A stretch of 64,000 bases of DNA. Source: Onchidella celtica. Its lineage: Eukaryota; Mollusca; Gastropoda; Systellommatophora; Onchidiidae. Within the stretch, counting starts at the first letter, position 1, and each line of letters begins with the position of its first letter. The notes under the pieces were generated by a model. That model saw only the letters and a program-made list of their open reading frames with translations, had not been told where the DNA came from and searched no databases. Position numbers and translations under genes: made by a program. Location: contig OZ007570.1 in assembly GCA_963931925.1 (NCBI GenBank), forward strand, positions 60,188,848 to 60,252,847, read 5' to 3'. Shown here in pieces: positions 12,443 to 22,461 of this stretch.

Positions 12443-12550
12443 CAGTTCTGTAGGGACCTGTATTTTTGTTTAGATTGTGGCGTCCCATCTTCCTCGTTGT
12501 TTTAGGAAGACGTTTCTCTTGTCCCTCTCTTCCCTATCTGTAGATACGTT
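12443..12550 (+). other. Conserved leader block of E1 with hairpin
   Basis: In the untranslated leader, shared with E3 (60383-60490) and, at lower identity, with the quite different element E2 (48252-48360). It holds TCTTCCT (12488-12494), a 9-nt loop, and AGGAAGA (12504-12510), a perfect 7-bp stem. The stem and loop length are kept in all three. Inference: an RNA element such as a packaging, dimerisation or translation signal. Confidence 0.6.
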
Positions 12551-12917
12551 CTTTTTTTTCAGACTCTGTTCTTGTTCGTACCTTGTAGTGTAATCGGCGT
12601 AGTTAGGTTGCATTTTTTTCCATTATATTTTCTTTTTTAGGTCTTTGTCCTAGTCTGGTTCGTTGTCCTTGACGTACTTGTGGTCCTTCTACTGAATTTC
12701 CTCATTCTTGTCTTTTCTATTCTTTTTTATTATTAATAGTGCTATGCATTGTATGAATATAGAATTAGTTAGGAAGTAGGTAAATTTCTGAATTGTATTT
12801 GAGACAATTGGGTGTTGTTACATCTGGTGTGATCTCAGGTCTCTGGTCGTATCGTTAGTGATCATACCGATAGGTTGGTCCTTTTCATAATACGTACCAT
12901 AACCATAAATCTGTGAA

Positions 12918-15521
12918 ATGGCGGAACTTCAACAATTAATGAAGTTGGGTAAGGAACTTGGCCTTGACGGAGAAGAGCTACGCGGCTGGATTAAAGAGCA
13001 GCAGGCAGAATTGCGCGACGAGCGTACTAAAGATAGAGAGAGAGAAAAAGAGGCTCAGCAGCAGGAAAAAGAGGCTCGGGAGCAGGAGATAAAGTTAAAG
13101 GAGATAGAGGCGCAAGTAAAGATTGCGGAATTAGAAAGCAAAAAGAATACGCCAACGGAAACAGTTGAGCGGCAGGTACACAATAAAGGTGGCGTTAGGA
13201 TTAAGCTCCCTACGTTCGACGACCGGAAGGACGACATAGACGCCTTCCTTTACAGGTTCGAACTGAACGCACAATTGCAATGGGGGGAAAATAAGGAATT
13301 ATGGTCCACGTACCTGGCGTCTCTATTGCAGGGGCGAGCGTTAACCTACTTTAAAGAGCTACAGCGCGAAGACGTGCAAGATTACGATAAGCTGAAGGCT
13401 TTGCTGCTTCGCCGATTTGCGCGTGCCGAGGAATATTTCCGGGAGCAGTTTAGGCGAGCACGGGCGGATACCAGGGAGGACTTTGCTGCCTTCGTCGCGA
13501 GATTGACGGAATATTTCGCGAACTGGGTAGACTTGGCGCATGTTGGCGCGGATTTTACTAAATTAAAAGACCTAATGATCCGTGACCAGCTGTACGCGTC
13601 GGGCCATAAAGATCTGGTGGCTTTCCTGAAAGAAAACGAACCCGCGACGGTGCAGGAGGCGTCTAAGTTGGCGGAAGCATACCGTACGGCACATCCGTCC
13701 AAACCAGTGGCGAGGGCGTACGTCCAAGATGCTGGGTACGTCGCCGTTGTCGAGGGGTCGCCGACAGGACATAAAGACAGGTCGCGTCAGCGTGGTGCCT
13801 ATAGTGGGCAAGCCCAGGGGCAGCGTAGGGGCTATCACCAATCACCTGCATATGGATCCGATAAGTTTGACCGAGCAGGAGGGCTAGGTCGCGGTAATGG
13901 CCGGGGGCGATTTGTGACCTTTGCCGATGACCGACGGCATAGGGACTTTAGTTCCGGTCGCGATGGGTCACGGGGACCCAGGCCTAGTGCAGCACAGGGA
14001 GCGGAGTGTTGGACTTGCGGACGCGTGGGTCACTTTTCACGCGAGTGTAGGGCCGCGAAATGTTGGAACTGCGGAAGAGCAGATCACATCAGCGTGAATT
14101 GCCCTGCAGGTAGGATAGCGGCGAACGTGGACAGTAGCTCCAGTCCATGTTCCCCTAATAAATTTCATCATGCGGCTGCGTGTGTTACATCGGACAACGG
14201 AGGCGGACAGTATTCTAAGTGTCCCAGTTGTGAGAAGTTATTATCTTCCGGTGTTTTACCTTGTGGGAGAAAGATCCCCGTTATAAATTCATGTCATACA
14301 GGAGGTGGTCTTAGGGTTTATCCGGGGTTTGTTGGGGACGAACCGGTCTCGGTTTTACGAGATACAGGATCTACCGTTGTGGGAGTGCATAGGGACTGCA
14401 TTCGGGATTCACAGCTTACAGGTGAGACTGTCCCGTGCATCCAATTTTCAGGGGCCATTGAGAAATTACCCATGGCAAGAATAGTGATAGATACACCTTT
14501 CCTTAGCGGGGAAGTCGAAGCAGTCGTTGGTTGTTTTCCAGGCGCCCAGCTCATCATTGGTAATGTATCTCGGGTAGTTTCCCCTTCCGAGGAGAATGTG
14601 CAGGCATGGTCACAATCAAAAGGTATTGACTTTTGTGCCGCAGTCGAGACACGTCGACAGGTACGTGATAAGGCTAAGATTAGACCTTTGGCGACGCCAG
14701 CGGTCAACCCAGATATCACGCCAGAGCGCTTGGCGAGATTACAAAGGGAGGATCCATCATTAAGCCCATGTTTTGGGGAAGCGCGAACAGAGAAAACGAG
14801 GAAATATAAGAACGGGTCGTCTTCCTTTTTTGTCCAGGGGGCCATTCTGTTCCGTATGTACGTCACAGTGGCTTCCGTTCAAAAGCAGGTCGTCGTGCCA
14901 CGGTCGTTAATTGCTACAGTATTGCGTCTGGCCCATGATGTTCCATTAGCGGGTCATATGGGAAGTGCTAGAACCAAGGAGAGAGTTCTCAAAGATTTTT
15001 ATTGGCCATCGATACATAGAGATGTACGGCTGTATTGTAAGACGTGCAGTGCGTGCCAAAAGACGATAGGACAGAGAGTATCTTCAGCGCGCACTATTAT
15101 GGAAGAAGCTTCTAGTAGCGCTTCAAAAAGAGAGAAAAACTATAAAGATAGAGGGTCCAAACTTCCAAGTTTTAAGCCAGGAGAGAAGGTTCTGTTGTTG
15201 CTACCTACGGATCATAATAAGTTATTAATGACATGGAAAGGTCCGTATACGATTGAGCGAGTCGTTTCGAAGGTAGATTATGCTATTCAGATTGATGGAG
15301 TAGTTAAGGTTTTCCATGTTAATATGCTGCAGAGATTTTATCAGAGACCAGAGTATCTGTGTGCTCAGACGAAACCAGAGGAGAGTGTCTTCTCTATTGC
15401 TTGTACGGGGGGTCTTAGACTGGTCAGACAGACACAGGGGCGACACCGATGCACAGGAAGAGGTAGAAATTCAATTGCCGGAGTTAACTCCGACACAAGG
15501 TTACAGGGACGTAAAAATTAA
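12918..15521 (+). CDS. E1 gag-protease-integrase polyprotein (integrase core deleted)
   Basis: 867-codon frame; the start ATG is conserved in E2 and E3 (MAELQ). Domains in order: charged coiled coil ~25-75; capsid region ~95-265, whose second half (from ~165) resembles a SCAN domain; two CCHC zinc knuckles near 364-377 and 382-395; aspartic protease with LRDTGST near 480; integrase HHCC zinc domain ~672-715 ending CSACQKT; then directly the integrase C-terminus with a WKGPY (GPY/F) module ~760-812. About 170 residues carrying the D,D35E catalytic core, present in E2, are missing, and the frame is kept. The last ~35 residues after a G6 run (15407-15412) are out of frame with pol, which continues one frame over from about 15410. 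Confidence 0.9.
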   Translation: MAELQQLMKLGKELGLDGEELRGWIKEQQAELRDERTKDREREKEAQQQEKEAREQEIKLKEIEAQVKIAELESKKNTPTETVERQVHNKGGVRIKLPTFDDRKDDIDAFLYRFELNAQLQWGENKELWSTYLASLLQGRALTYFKELQREDVQDYDKLKALLLRRFARAEEYFREQFRRARADTREDFAAFVARLTEYFANWVDLAHVGADFTKLKDLMIRDQLYASGHKDLVAFLKENEPATVQEASKLAEAYRTAHPSKPVARAYVQDAGYVAVVEGSPTGHKDRSRQRGAYSGQAQGQRRGYHQSPAYGSDKFDRAGGLGRGNGRGRFVTFADDRRHRDFSSGRDGSRGPRPSAAQGAECWTCGRVGHFSRECRAAKCWNCGRADHISVNCPAGRIAANVDSSSSPCSPNKFHHAAACVTSDNGGGQYSKCPSCEKLLSSGVLPCGRKIPVINSCHTGGGLRVYPGFVGDEPVSVLRDTGSTVVGVHRDCIRDSQLTGETVPCIQFSGAIEKLPMARIVIDTPFLSGEVEAVVGCFPGAQLIIGNVSRVVSPSEENVQAWSQSKGIDFCAAVETRRQVRDKAKIRPLATPAVNPDITPERLARLQREDPSLSPCFGEARTEKTRKYKNGSSSFFVQGAILFRMYVTVASVQKQVVVPRSLIATVLRLAHDVPLAGHMGSARTKERVLKDFYWPSIHRDVRLYCKTCSACQKTIGQRVSSARTIMEEASSSASKREKNYKDRGSKLPSFKPGEKVLLLLPTDHNKLLMTWKGPYTIERVVSKVDYAIQIDGVVKVFHVNMLQRFYQRPEYLCAQTKPEESVFSIACTGGLRLVRQTQGRHRCTGRGRNSIAGVNSDTRLQGRKN

Positions 15522-16899
15522 CCCGGACCTTACGAGTTCAAGGAGTAGGGAACTTAAGACCCTGTTAGCGTCATTCCCGGATGTTATTACGGATTTGCCG
15601 GGTCGCACTACGGTGATCCAGCACCAAATAAAGTTGACTTCGGATAAGCCAGTATTTCTTAGACCTTATCCGCTGCCTTTTTCTTCGAGAGATAGAGTCA
15701 TAAAGGAAGTTGAGTCAATGTTGAAGTTAGATGTGATAGAACCATCAACATCGCCGTATTCATCACCCATCGTCCTCGTGAAAAAACTTGATGGATCGGT
15801 GCGGTTCTGTATTGATTTTCGAAGATTGAACACTATTACGGTAGGCGATAGGGAGCCTATTCCGTTTCAGGAGGAACTAATAGCTTCATTGGCCGGGTCC
15901 ATGTGGTTTTCCAAGATAGATTTAACGAAGGGTTATTGGGAAATCCCTCTTGCTGAGGAGTCTAAACAATACACGGCGTTCCAAACGCCCATTGGATTAT
16001 TCCAATTTAAGGTCATGCCATTTGGGTTGGTAAACGCGCCAGCGACGTTTGCACGATTAATGAGACTAGTGTTGAAGGACATACCTAATGTCGTGTCATT
16101 CTTTGACGATATAGCATGTCATACGTCGACATGGTCTGATCATATTCAGACACTAACAGTAATTTTTAAACGATTACGTCATTTTGGGTTAACTGCTAAA
16201 CCCGCAAACATGGATTTGGCATGTCCAGAGATAGTATTCTTAGGACATATCGTGGGTAGAGGTGTTCAGAGACCTGAAGTAACAAAAATTGACAAATTAG
16301 AAGGGTTGCAAATCCCAAAAACAAAGAAACAAGTCAGAAGCTTAGTGGGAATTTTAAATTATTACAGAAAGTTCATTCCAAATTTTTCCTCCTTGTCATC
16401 TTCTCTTACTGACCTTACTAAGAAGGGACAACCCGATAAGGTCCAGTGGACGTCTGAATGTCAGACAGCATTTGATAATTTGGTGACAGCATTATCATGT
16501 TCACCCATTCTGATTTTACCCGATTTTCGATCTAAATTTATCCTCAGAACGGATGCGTCGGACTCTGGTGTCGGCGCTTGTCTTCTACAGGAGAAGAACG
16601 AATGTCTCCATCCTGTATGTTATGTCAGTAGGAAGTTATTGCAGAGAGAAAGAAAATATTCTGTGATAGAGCGGGAGTGTCTTGCCATTGTGTGGTCCGT
16701 CCAGAAATTAGGACGTTATCTCATGGGACGAGAATTCTGTATCCAGACAGACCACAAGCCACTAACGTTTTTGTCAAAGAATCGTTCGTCCAGCCCACGC
16801 TTGTCTAGATGGGCATTGGCTTTGCAGCCGTATACCTTCGTTATTCAACCAATTCCAGGAACCAGCAATCATATCGCCGACTACCTTAGTCGAGCCTAG
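15316..16899 (+). CDS. E1 reverse transcriptase and RNase H
   Basis: Open frame shifted by one base relative to the Gag-integrase frame. The meaningful part starts near 15410 and ends at TAG 16897-16899. The RT has the gypsy-type VKKLDGSVRFCIDFRRLN block and a catalytic FFDD motif. RNase H follows with TDASDSG, ERECLAIVW and QTDHKPL, which hold the acidic active-site residues, and ends ADYLSRA. No stop interrupts it. In E2 the integrase C-terminus and RT share one frame, so the split here is either an indel in the G run or a +1 shift during translation. The first 30 or so codons are probably not translated from this ATG. Confidence 0.88.
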   Translation: MLICCRDFIRDQSICVLRRNQRRVSSLLLVRGVLDWSDRHRGDTDAQEEVEIQLPELTPTQGYRDVKINPDLTSSRSRELKTLLASFPDVITDLPGRTTVIQHQIKLTSDKPVFLRPYPLPFSSRDRVIKEVESMLKLDVIEPSTSPYSSPIVLVKKLDGSVRFCIDFRRLNTITVGDREPIPFQEELIASLAGSMWFSKIDLTKGYWEIPLAEESKQYTAFQTPIGLFQFKVMPFGLVNAPATFARLMRLVLKDIPNVVSFFDDIACHTSTWSDHIQTLTVIFKRLRHFGLTAKPANMDLACPEIVFLGHIVGRGVQRPEVTKIDKLEGLQIPKTKKQVRSLVGILNYYRKFIPNFSSLSSSLTDLTKKGQPDKVQWTSECQTAFDNLVTALSCSPILILPDFRSKFILRTDASDSGVGACLLQEKNECLHPVCYVSRKLLQRERKYSVIERECLAIVWSVQKLGRYLMGREFCIQTDHKPLTFLSKNRSSSPRLSRWALALQPYTFVIQPIPGTSNHIADYLSRA

Positions 16900-17238
16900 G
16901 GGAAGAGTTCAGGAGTTTATACATCGGAGGACAGGGACATTGACAGGATCTGTGTGAATGAGTCGACTTTAAAATATTGACATTATAAATATGATAGGAA
17001 GAATGGTTGATAGGTTGATTGGTTTTTGATTCTGTATTAGGTAGTGTGTTTAGTTAGCTATTGATGATGTGATACATATATGCATAGTGCAGGGCATATT
17101 GATCCCCATATTTTCCCCTGATTCCGGTATTTTATGTGCTAGGGGCATTGGTAGGTCATTTTTATGTAAGTATTGCTCACGCTCACTCGTTGACAGTCAT
17201 CTTGATGCGATTTGAAATTAATTGCATTAATTTTTTTG
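16900..17238. other. E1 3' untranslated segment
   Basis: Stops in all frames, and no envelope or extra gene between RNase H and the polypurine tract. Confidence 0.7.
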
Positions 17239-17251
17239 GGGTGGGGGATGA
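17239..17251 (+). promoter_or_regulatory. E1 polypurine tract
   Basis: GGGGTGGGGGATG-type purine run immediately before the 3' LTR, preceded by a T run. E2 has the same run at 53859-53871. It would prime plus-strand DNA synthesis. Confidence 0.85.
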
Positions 17252-18440
17252 TGTCACGAGTGGATTGAGCGATAGTTAATAATTACGGGGGGAAAGGAGG
17301 AGAGTAAAATTAACGCACGTAGACAAGTAAGTTAAAGCGTGCTGTTGTGAGTTGTGGGGGGTCTGAATGAGGCGAAAGCGCTGTATTACTGTCACTGCAA
17401 GTTAGAAGGTCCTACTGAACGGACGAAAGAGAAAGCCCAGTGGGCGAACATAAGGGGAGCAGTCAGAAGACTAGTGAGAGAGTCTTTCCAGTGATGACTG
17501 GTAGGTAGAACGTTGATTGATTATTATGATTGATGTATTATATTATATTCGTCTATTACCATGATGTAAATAAGTATATGTGAGGAACGTGGAAGTCCTT
17601 GATATTGGATATAGCAATGTGCGCCATGAGCGATAGATGAAAGTTGAGTTCATGGATTTGTAGCGCGAGTGAGTAGTGTGTACTACGGTGGAGGTGTGTT
17701 ACCGTAAGATGTGGTGAGTGAAATGTGAACTATTGTGTGTACGCTTCATGAGATGTAAAGAGGGGTGAAGTGAATAGAAGTGGTATGGGATTATTATACC
17801 AATGTAATGTTATTCTTGTAGGTGTCAGGGACGGGCCAAAGAGCCGCCTCGGTGAGCACAGGGGATAGGCCAGCATAGGGCCGGAGGCCACACATAGGCC
17901 AAGAGTGAGGCTGTCAGTGCAGGACAGTAGAGGCACATACAGTCGTGGCAGTCAGGCCACGGACAGGGACGTAGATATGAGCGTGAATGTGATAATGTAC
18001 TATTGCCCTGTTGATGGGCTATTGAAATGATAATGTACTATTGCCATGTTGATGGGCTATTGAAATGATAATGTGCTATTGCCCTGCTGAGGTGCTAGTG
18101 GAATGCTAAGGTGTTATGGCAATAGGAAGGTGATATTGAGAGACTGCGGTGCCAGTGAATTATTGTGCTATTAAGACCCTGAGGGGAGAGGCTGAGGCCG
18201 AAGTGCCTTTAGGAAGTAACTACCGGGTTGTGGATCCGAGGAAGAGTGCATGTGAGAATAAGGCCGTTGTACGGCAGTTAATTTCAATAATATAATGTAT
18301 GTAATTGCGCTATTATCTGTATAATTATGTTTAATAAATGTGTGAGTCTGATGGGTTGTTCTGTTAAGTGTTAAACTTGTTCGTTCGTGATTGTTGTCCT
18401 GTCATAACTTATTACATCTCCCAGTCTGGGATTTGTGACA
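17252..18440 (+). repeat. E1 3' LTR
   Basis: 1189 bp, about 99% identical to the 5' LTR by eye and without length change. It is followed by the target duplication ATCTG. Confidence 0.95.
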
Positions 18441-18753
18441 ATCTGCCCTTTTTTAAATTGTTATAAATGATGACCGTATGGACTTTTAGCGACCGCTGCA
18501 TTGTAGCTATGCTGAAGCGTCGGTCGCAACCGTAAACCTAAAATGGCGGACCTTTCGCTATTTTGTGACGTCACGCAAACGGATCATCCAGTCTTTGTAT
18601 TTTATTAGTCTGTGCACAGAACTAAGTAAGACACCGACGAAAATCTGTAATAAACTCAATGTGAGTATGTCTTTTAATGAATAATCAGACAACTCAAGAT
18701 TGTTACAGTTGACATCTCCGCAATGGAAAATACGCGTTTTCCTTCTCTTGCAG

Positions 18754-18767
18754 ATCATGGAAGAACT
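18754..18767 (+). other. Candidate alternative terminal exon of lectin gene A
   Basis: Acceptor 'ccttctcttgcag' ends at 18753. Joined in phase to the donor after 9933, it would replace the exon-5 stop with the short tail SWKN and a TAA. The acceptor is conserved at 44239 (gene C) and 21904 (orphan copy). For gene A the intron would then contain the whole of E1. Unproven. Confidence 0.3.
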
Positions 18768-19655
18768 AATACTTAGACACTCTTCGTGCCCCGATAAGAC
18801 GATTTCAAGAGGAATTTCCAAGAAGTAGCAGATATCGGATGTTCTCTCATATTTTTATCTTAAAATCTTAAAATTCATTTTAAGTCTCATCTTTGCACAG
18901 ACAGAAAATATTTATTATCTCAAAATGTAATTTTACGAAAATTTCAATGGTCTTTGTGATACCGTTCTAACAAGCATACACCTATGCCATTATTCTACCA
19001 GCTTTCTGTCACTATTGTTCAAAGATTAATGGCATTATTCAGAACTATGGAAATTTTAAAACATACCTGATATGTTGAACAAAGCAGAGAACTATGATTA
19101 TTTCGACCTGTTCATACAGGTGAATTAAATCAACCAACTCAGCGTACGTGCCTGTGTAAGAAAAAAAAAAGGTGAGATATTATTTTCTGATAATACAGTA
19201 TCAGTAGAATTAAAGCATTGGAAAAAAAAAAGTGTTTTTTCATGTTTTTGTCATCCTGAATACAGTGGAATGTTTATGTTTGTATATCTATTCATGTCGA
19301 TCTTTCAAACATGAGAACATAACAAGAGTAGAAGTAGCACATATACACAGAACTACAATGAGACAAGGAAAGAAAATATTCAATTTCAATATGAAAGAAT
19401 AAAATCTAGAAAGAAACGGTGATACAAAGTACAGTCTGAGATTTTTTCTTTCTTGTTTTTGTTTCTTGAACCAGACAATCCAATGTATACTAGTACAACC
19501 TCTACATCATCATTTTCCAGTACCCCTCATCCTCCAACTATTGCAGGTGTTGTTTTGTAATGGATGTTCTTTCAAACTGGATTTACCCTGTCTCTGTCCA
19601 TTTATCTAGACACATTAGAAACATTCCGTTAGATTTACTATTCATTCACGACACC

Positions 19656-19661
19656 AATAAA
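19656..19661 (+). terminator. Candidate polyadenylation signal, lectin flank A
   Basis: AATAAA in the context GACACCAATAAA. The same context recurs at 23093-23098 and 45308-45313 in the two other lectin 3' flanks. Confidence 0.45.
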
Positions 19662-19801
19662 AAAAAAGTATCAAACGGTAAAGTATGATCCTTATCACAC
19701 ACTCACACAAAGTTAATTACAAGAACTATTTTAAAAAGCTCTCCAGTGAAAAGAAAATAGACCTAAATATTTATGGACACAGTTTAATTGTAATATCATA
19801 G

Positions 19802-20062
19802 TCATCTTTTGCCCTGTCTGGAGCAGACACTGGCGATAATGCCTCTCCACTCGTATTTGTCATCAGTAAAACTCAAGAAGGATTTGTCGTTGTGACGTTT
19901 GTTTGTTGTCCATGAATTAAGATATTCAGTGAAAGTTGTTCTCTGTCTACCCCTTTTTTTGACATTACTGATCATCTTCTGTTGGAATTCTGATAGGCAA
20001 TGTGGTATGCAGAGACAAATTTTGGAGCAGATCATGTCATGAAGTTTGTAATAACGGCACAA
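19802..20062 (-). pseudogene. LINE reverse-transcriptase C-terminal scrap
   Basis: The minus-strand frame of 86 codons ends with KYEWRGIIASVCSRQGKR after an RGRQR-T-F segment. This resembles the extreme C-terminus of endonuclease/RT proteins of non-LTR retrotransposons. It lies exactly between the gene A flank (up to ~19795) and the start of a partial lectin copy (~20066), as expected for a 5'-truncated insertion at a duplication joint. Family assignment is tentative. Confidence 0.4.
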
Positions 20063-20065
20063 AAA

Positions 20066-20386
20066 AACTGAGAAGGAGAGAAGGGAACCGTGGTAATGAT
20101 GAGTTGTAGTGCCTCGGGATGTGCATACAGAGAGGGAATCTCTAGCGTCGATACGTGGACGAGTGCAATGACAAATAGATGTGCTTAATTATTATTTGAA
20201 GACTCTCTGCTCTCTCCTGTCTAATCCGTGAAAAATCTTAATTGTGAAAAGGCGCTATAAATAATTATACGTATGAAATCTGGCTATTCAGTGGTGAGAA
20301 GCTCGTTTTAACCGAACAGAAACTAACTTTGTACTGAAAATAATTTGTTGTGGTAAATGATAACTAACTTAATACTTTGTTTGCAG
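20066..20386 (+). other. 3' part of lectin intron 4 (orphan copy B)
   Basis: Matches 9565-9839 and 43130-43409, the last part of intron 4 in genes A and C. Everything upstream of it in the gene is missing. Confidence 0.6.
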
Positions 20387-20484
20387 ATGCCCAAGTGTGT
20401 TTGTGCCTTTGGTACTCGCGTGATCATCTGTGGAATGATATCGCCTGTGAATACAGAATGAACTTTGTGTGCCAGAAAAAGTGA
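20387..20484 (+). pseudogene. Orphan C-type lectin terminal exon (copy B)
   Basis: 98-bp exon with acceptor 'tgtttgcag', the same length and phase as exon 5 of genes A and C. It encodes the last 31 full codons of a CTLD: cysteine pairs, a WND calcium motif and the ending NFVCQKK before TGA. It has no disabling change. Exons 1-4 are absent upstream, where LINE and gene A flank sequence lie instead. It may be a dead remnant or an alternative last exon for gene A. Like the others, the TGA overlaps a donor (AA|GTGAGG). Confidence 0.75.
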
Positions 20485-22302
20485 GGCAATTATTTATTTT
20501 TATACGGTGTTGCTATTCAGTTAAAGTTTTTCTTTCTTCAGAAAGTTATAACGTATGGACGTTAGACTGCTAGGGGTCTTGTCCATACATTTCATGCTGA
20601 CCGATACAAAATACCGAAAAACAACAGTAACAACGTTCAATGACATAAATTTACGTCTCTGTCTGACAAAATACCGTTCGTTTTTAAAATTATAGTCCCC
20701 GTGGAAATGAACTAAGTTTTTTCGTGATAACTTCGCTCCATGTAAATCTGCGTATCTAAATGTTGCATGGCTTTCTAAACCGTTATGTCTTAACCAGAAC
20801 ATATTTTCTCATTGAAATTGCAACAATTGGCAAAGCGATTGCATCATAACCGTATATTTAAATTGGTAACAAGGGATTTGAATGAACGCAGTGAGCTTTA
20901 CTGAACTCGTAGAAGTACATCGCTGAACATAATTCTACAGTGTCCAAAAGTGTTGAACTTTCAAGAAGGCAGTACAATGGATGAAGCAAGACCTTATATT
21001 TATGTTGTATTTAAACTTTGAAGAAATGCTGTGCAGAGACAGATTGACGACCAGTGTGACAAGGAAAATATAAAAACTCATCATTAACGGTCACACTGCT
21101 TCGTCTTCACCAGACAATGGGCGCATTTCGGAGATTTAGTCCATAGCTTAAAGGAGCATAAATAAAAAAAACAAAAAACATTTATACTAATTGTCCGAAA
21201 TAACAGTACGATAGTGGACTTTGCAGGGAACGAACGAAACGCTGTAGGAAGATGTTTGCTGATTCTGTTATTGATTTATGTGTCTGTAATTTAACAAACA
21301 TACATGTAGTAGAAATGCTGGAATGGTGTCAGCAGGGCAAATCAGGGTGGATGTCTTTTATTGTGAGAAAAGACTTTGATCCCTGTCTAGGAATTATGTC
21401 ATTATCTGAAAGGATAATTAATTAACACTGGGCGCCTCAGCTCTTGCAAATATTTCATGCATACTTTCTACACCTTCGTGGGCATCACTTACTGTTCCAG
21501 GTGCACTGAGGAAACAGACTGCTTTACTGGGCCCAGTTCTGAGTCTCGACAGACATTCAAATAATCATTATGAGTGATAAATTCTCTCCAATCGCTGGGA
21601 CTTTTTTGCTATAAGCTATTTGAGGGCAAGTTACCACAGGTTAGAAATGAGATGAGGAACTGTTACTTAAGAGTTCCGTATCTTTCGGTCAGGATACTGA
21701 GAGACGAATGTTCCCGTGACGATTTATAAAGGGTAAGAAAAGCAATTAAGTTACTTGATCACTGGTGCATTTGACGCATATTATATTCTAGTTTGTTTGA
21801 TCAGAAAATCGACGTGACTATGTCTTTTTAATGAATGCCAAGACAACTTAAATTTGCTACAATAATCAGTTCCTTAACGAACGCGCTCTTTCCTTCTTTT
21901 GCAGACCTAATGATCAACCTCACAATTAAGCTGCTATTACATTGACACCCTTCATTGCCCGATTAAGATGACCTCAGCAGAAATTACCCAAGAAGAAGCG
22001 AACATCGAATCTTCTGTCATATTGGTCTTAACATTCGTTTGACCCTCACTTTTGCACAGACACATTTTTTTATTATATTATCTGAAACTGTAATTTGGCA
22101 AAAACACTCCAAACTTTCATGGTCTTAACGATATCGTTCTGATACGCATGTATCTAAATTATTCTGCCATCTTGGTCACTGTTGGTATAGAATATTGATG
22201 TCATCATGCAGAACTATGGAACTTCTGAAACCTACTTGTACTTCATAAGTCAGGGAAGTAGGCCTACTGTGATTATTTCTACCTGTGGTGAAAGAAAGTC
22301 AG
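20485..22302 (+). other. 3' flank of lectin copy B
   Basis: Non-coding, homologous in patches to the flanks of gene A (10000-10700) and gene C (43508-44600 and 45920-46190). It contains a candidate exon-6 acceptor at 21904 whose in-phase tail would read PNDQPHN before TAA (21905-21929), similar to PDDQHNH in gene C. Confidence 0.55.
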
Positions 22303-22461
22303 CCATTTTGTTAATTTAGTTAATTTATCAGTGTGTATGTGTGTGTGCGCGCTATGTATCATACTTTCTGCTTCTGTAACTGTATTGTTATGTATTCAAT
22401 GATCAAAACAAATTTCCTTGTACAAGGACGAATAAAATTTATCTTATCTTATCTTATTATT
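22303..22461 (+). mobile_element. LINE 3'-end stub with TTATC tail
   Basis: Ends in AATAAAATTTATC followed by repeated TTATC. It is preceded by 'aaatttccttgtacaagg', a common 3' end of invertebrate non-LTR elements. The paralogous flank at 46225-46250 runs straight from 'aaagtcagcca' to 'aagttacgtctc' without it, which shows an insertion of about 155 bp. Confidence 0.55.

Larger units (their letters stand above)
10738..18445 (+). mobile_element. E1: complete Gmr1-like Ty3/gypsy LTR retrotransposon
   Basis: The element spans 10743-18440 (7698 bp) with the 5-bp target duplication ATCTG at 10738-10742 and 18441-18445. Both LTRs are 1189 bp, start TGTCACGAG and end TTTGTGACA. I count about nine substitutions between them, so the insertion is recent. 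Order: LTR, tRNA-Pro-type primer site, ~970-bp leader, Gag, protease, integrase N-terminus and C-terminus, reverse transcriptase, RNase H, polypurine tract, LTR. Integrase before RT in a gypsy-type pol defines the Gmr1 group. The integrase catalytic core is absent, so the copy cannot integrate by itself. No envelope-like frame follows RNase H. Confidence 0.93.
18446..19795 (+). other. 3' flank of lectin gene A, resumed after E1
   Basis: Homologous to 44100-45470 downstream of gene C, so E1 sits inside this flank. It holds a candidate last exon (18754) and a polyadenylation signal (19656). There is no other gene. Two A-rich runs near 19160 and 19230 are shared with the gene C flank. Confidence 0.65.

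Noticed and set aside
13055..14866. Antisense frames in E1 (also in E2 and E3)
   Set aside because: Shadows of gag-pol; no homology of their own.
16900..17238. Possible envelope gene in E1
   Set aside because: No frame of useful length or signal peptide; the same holds for E2 53277-53858.
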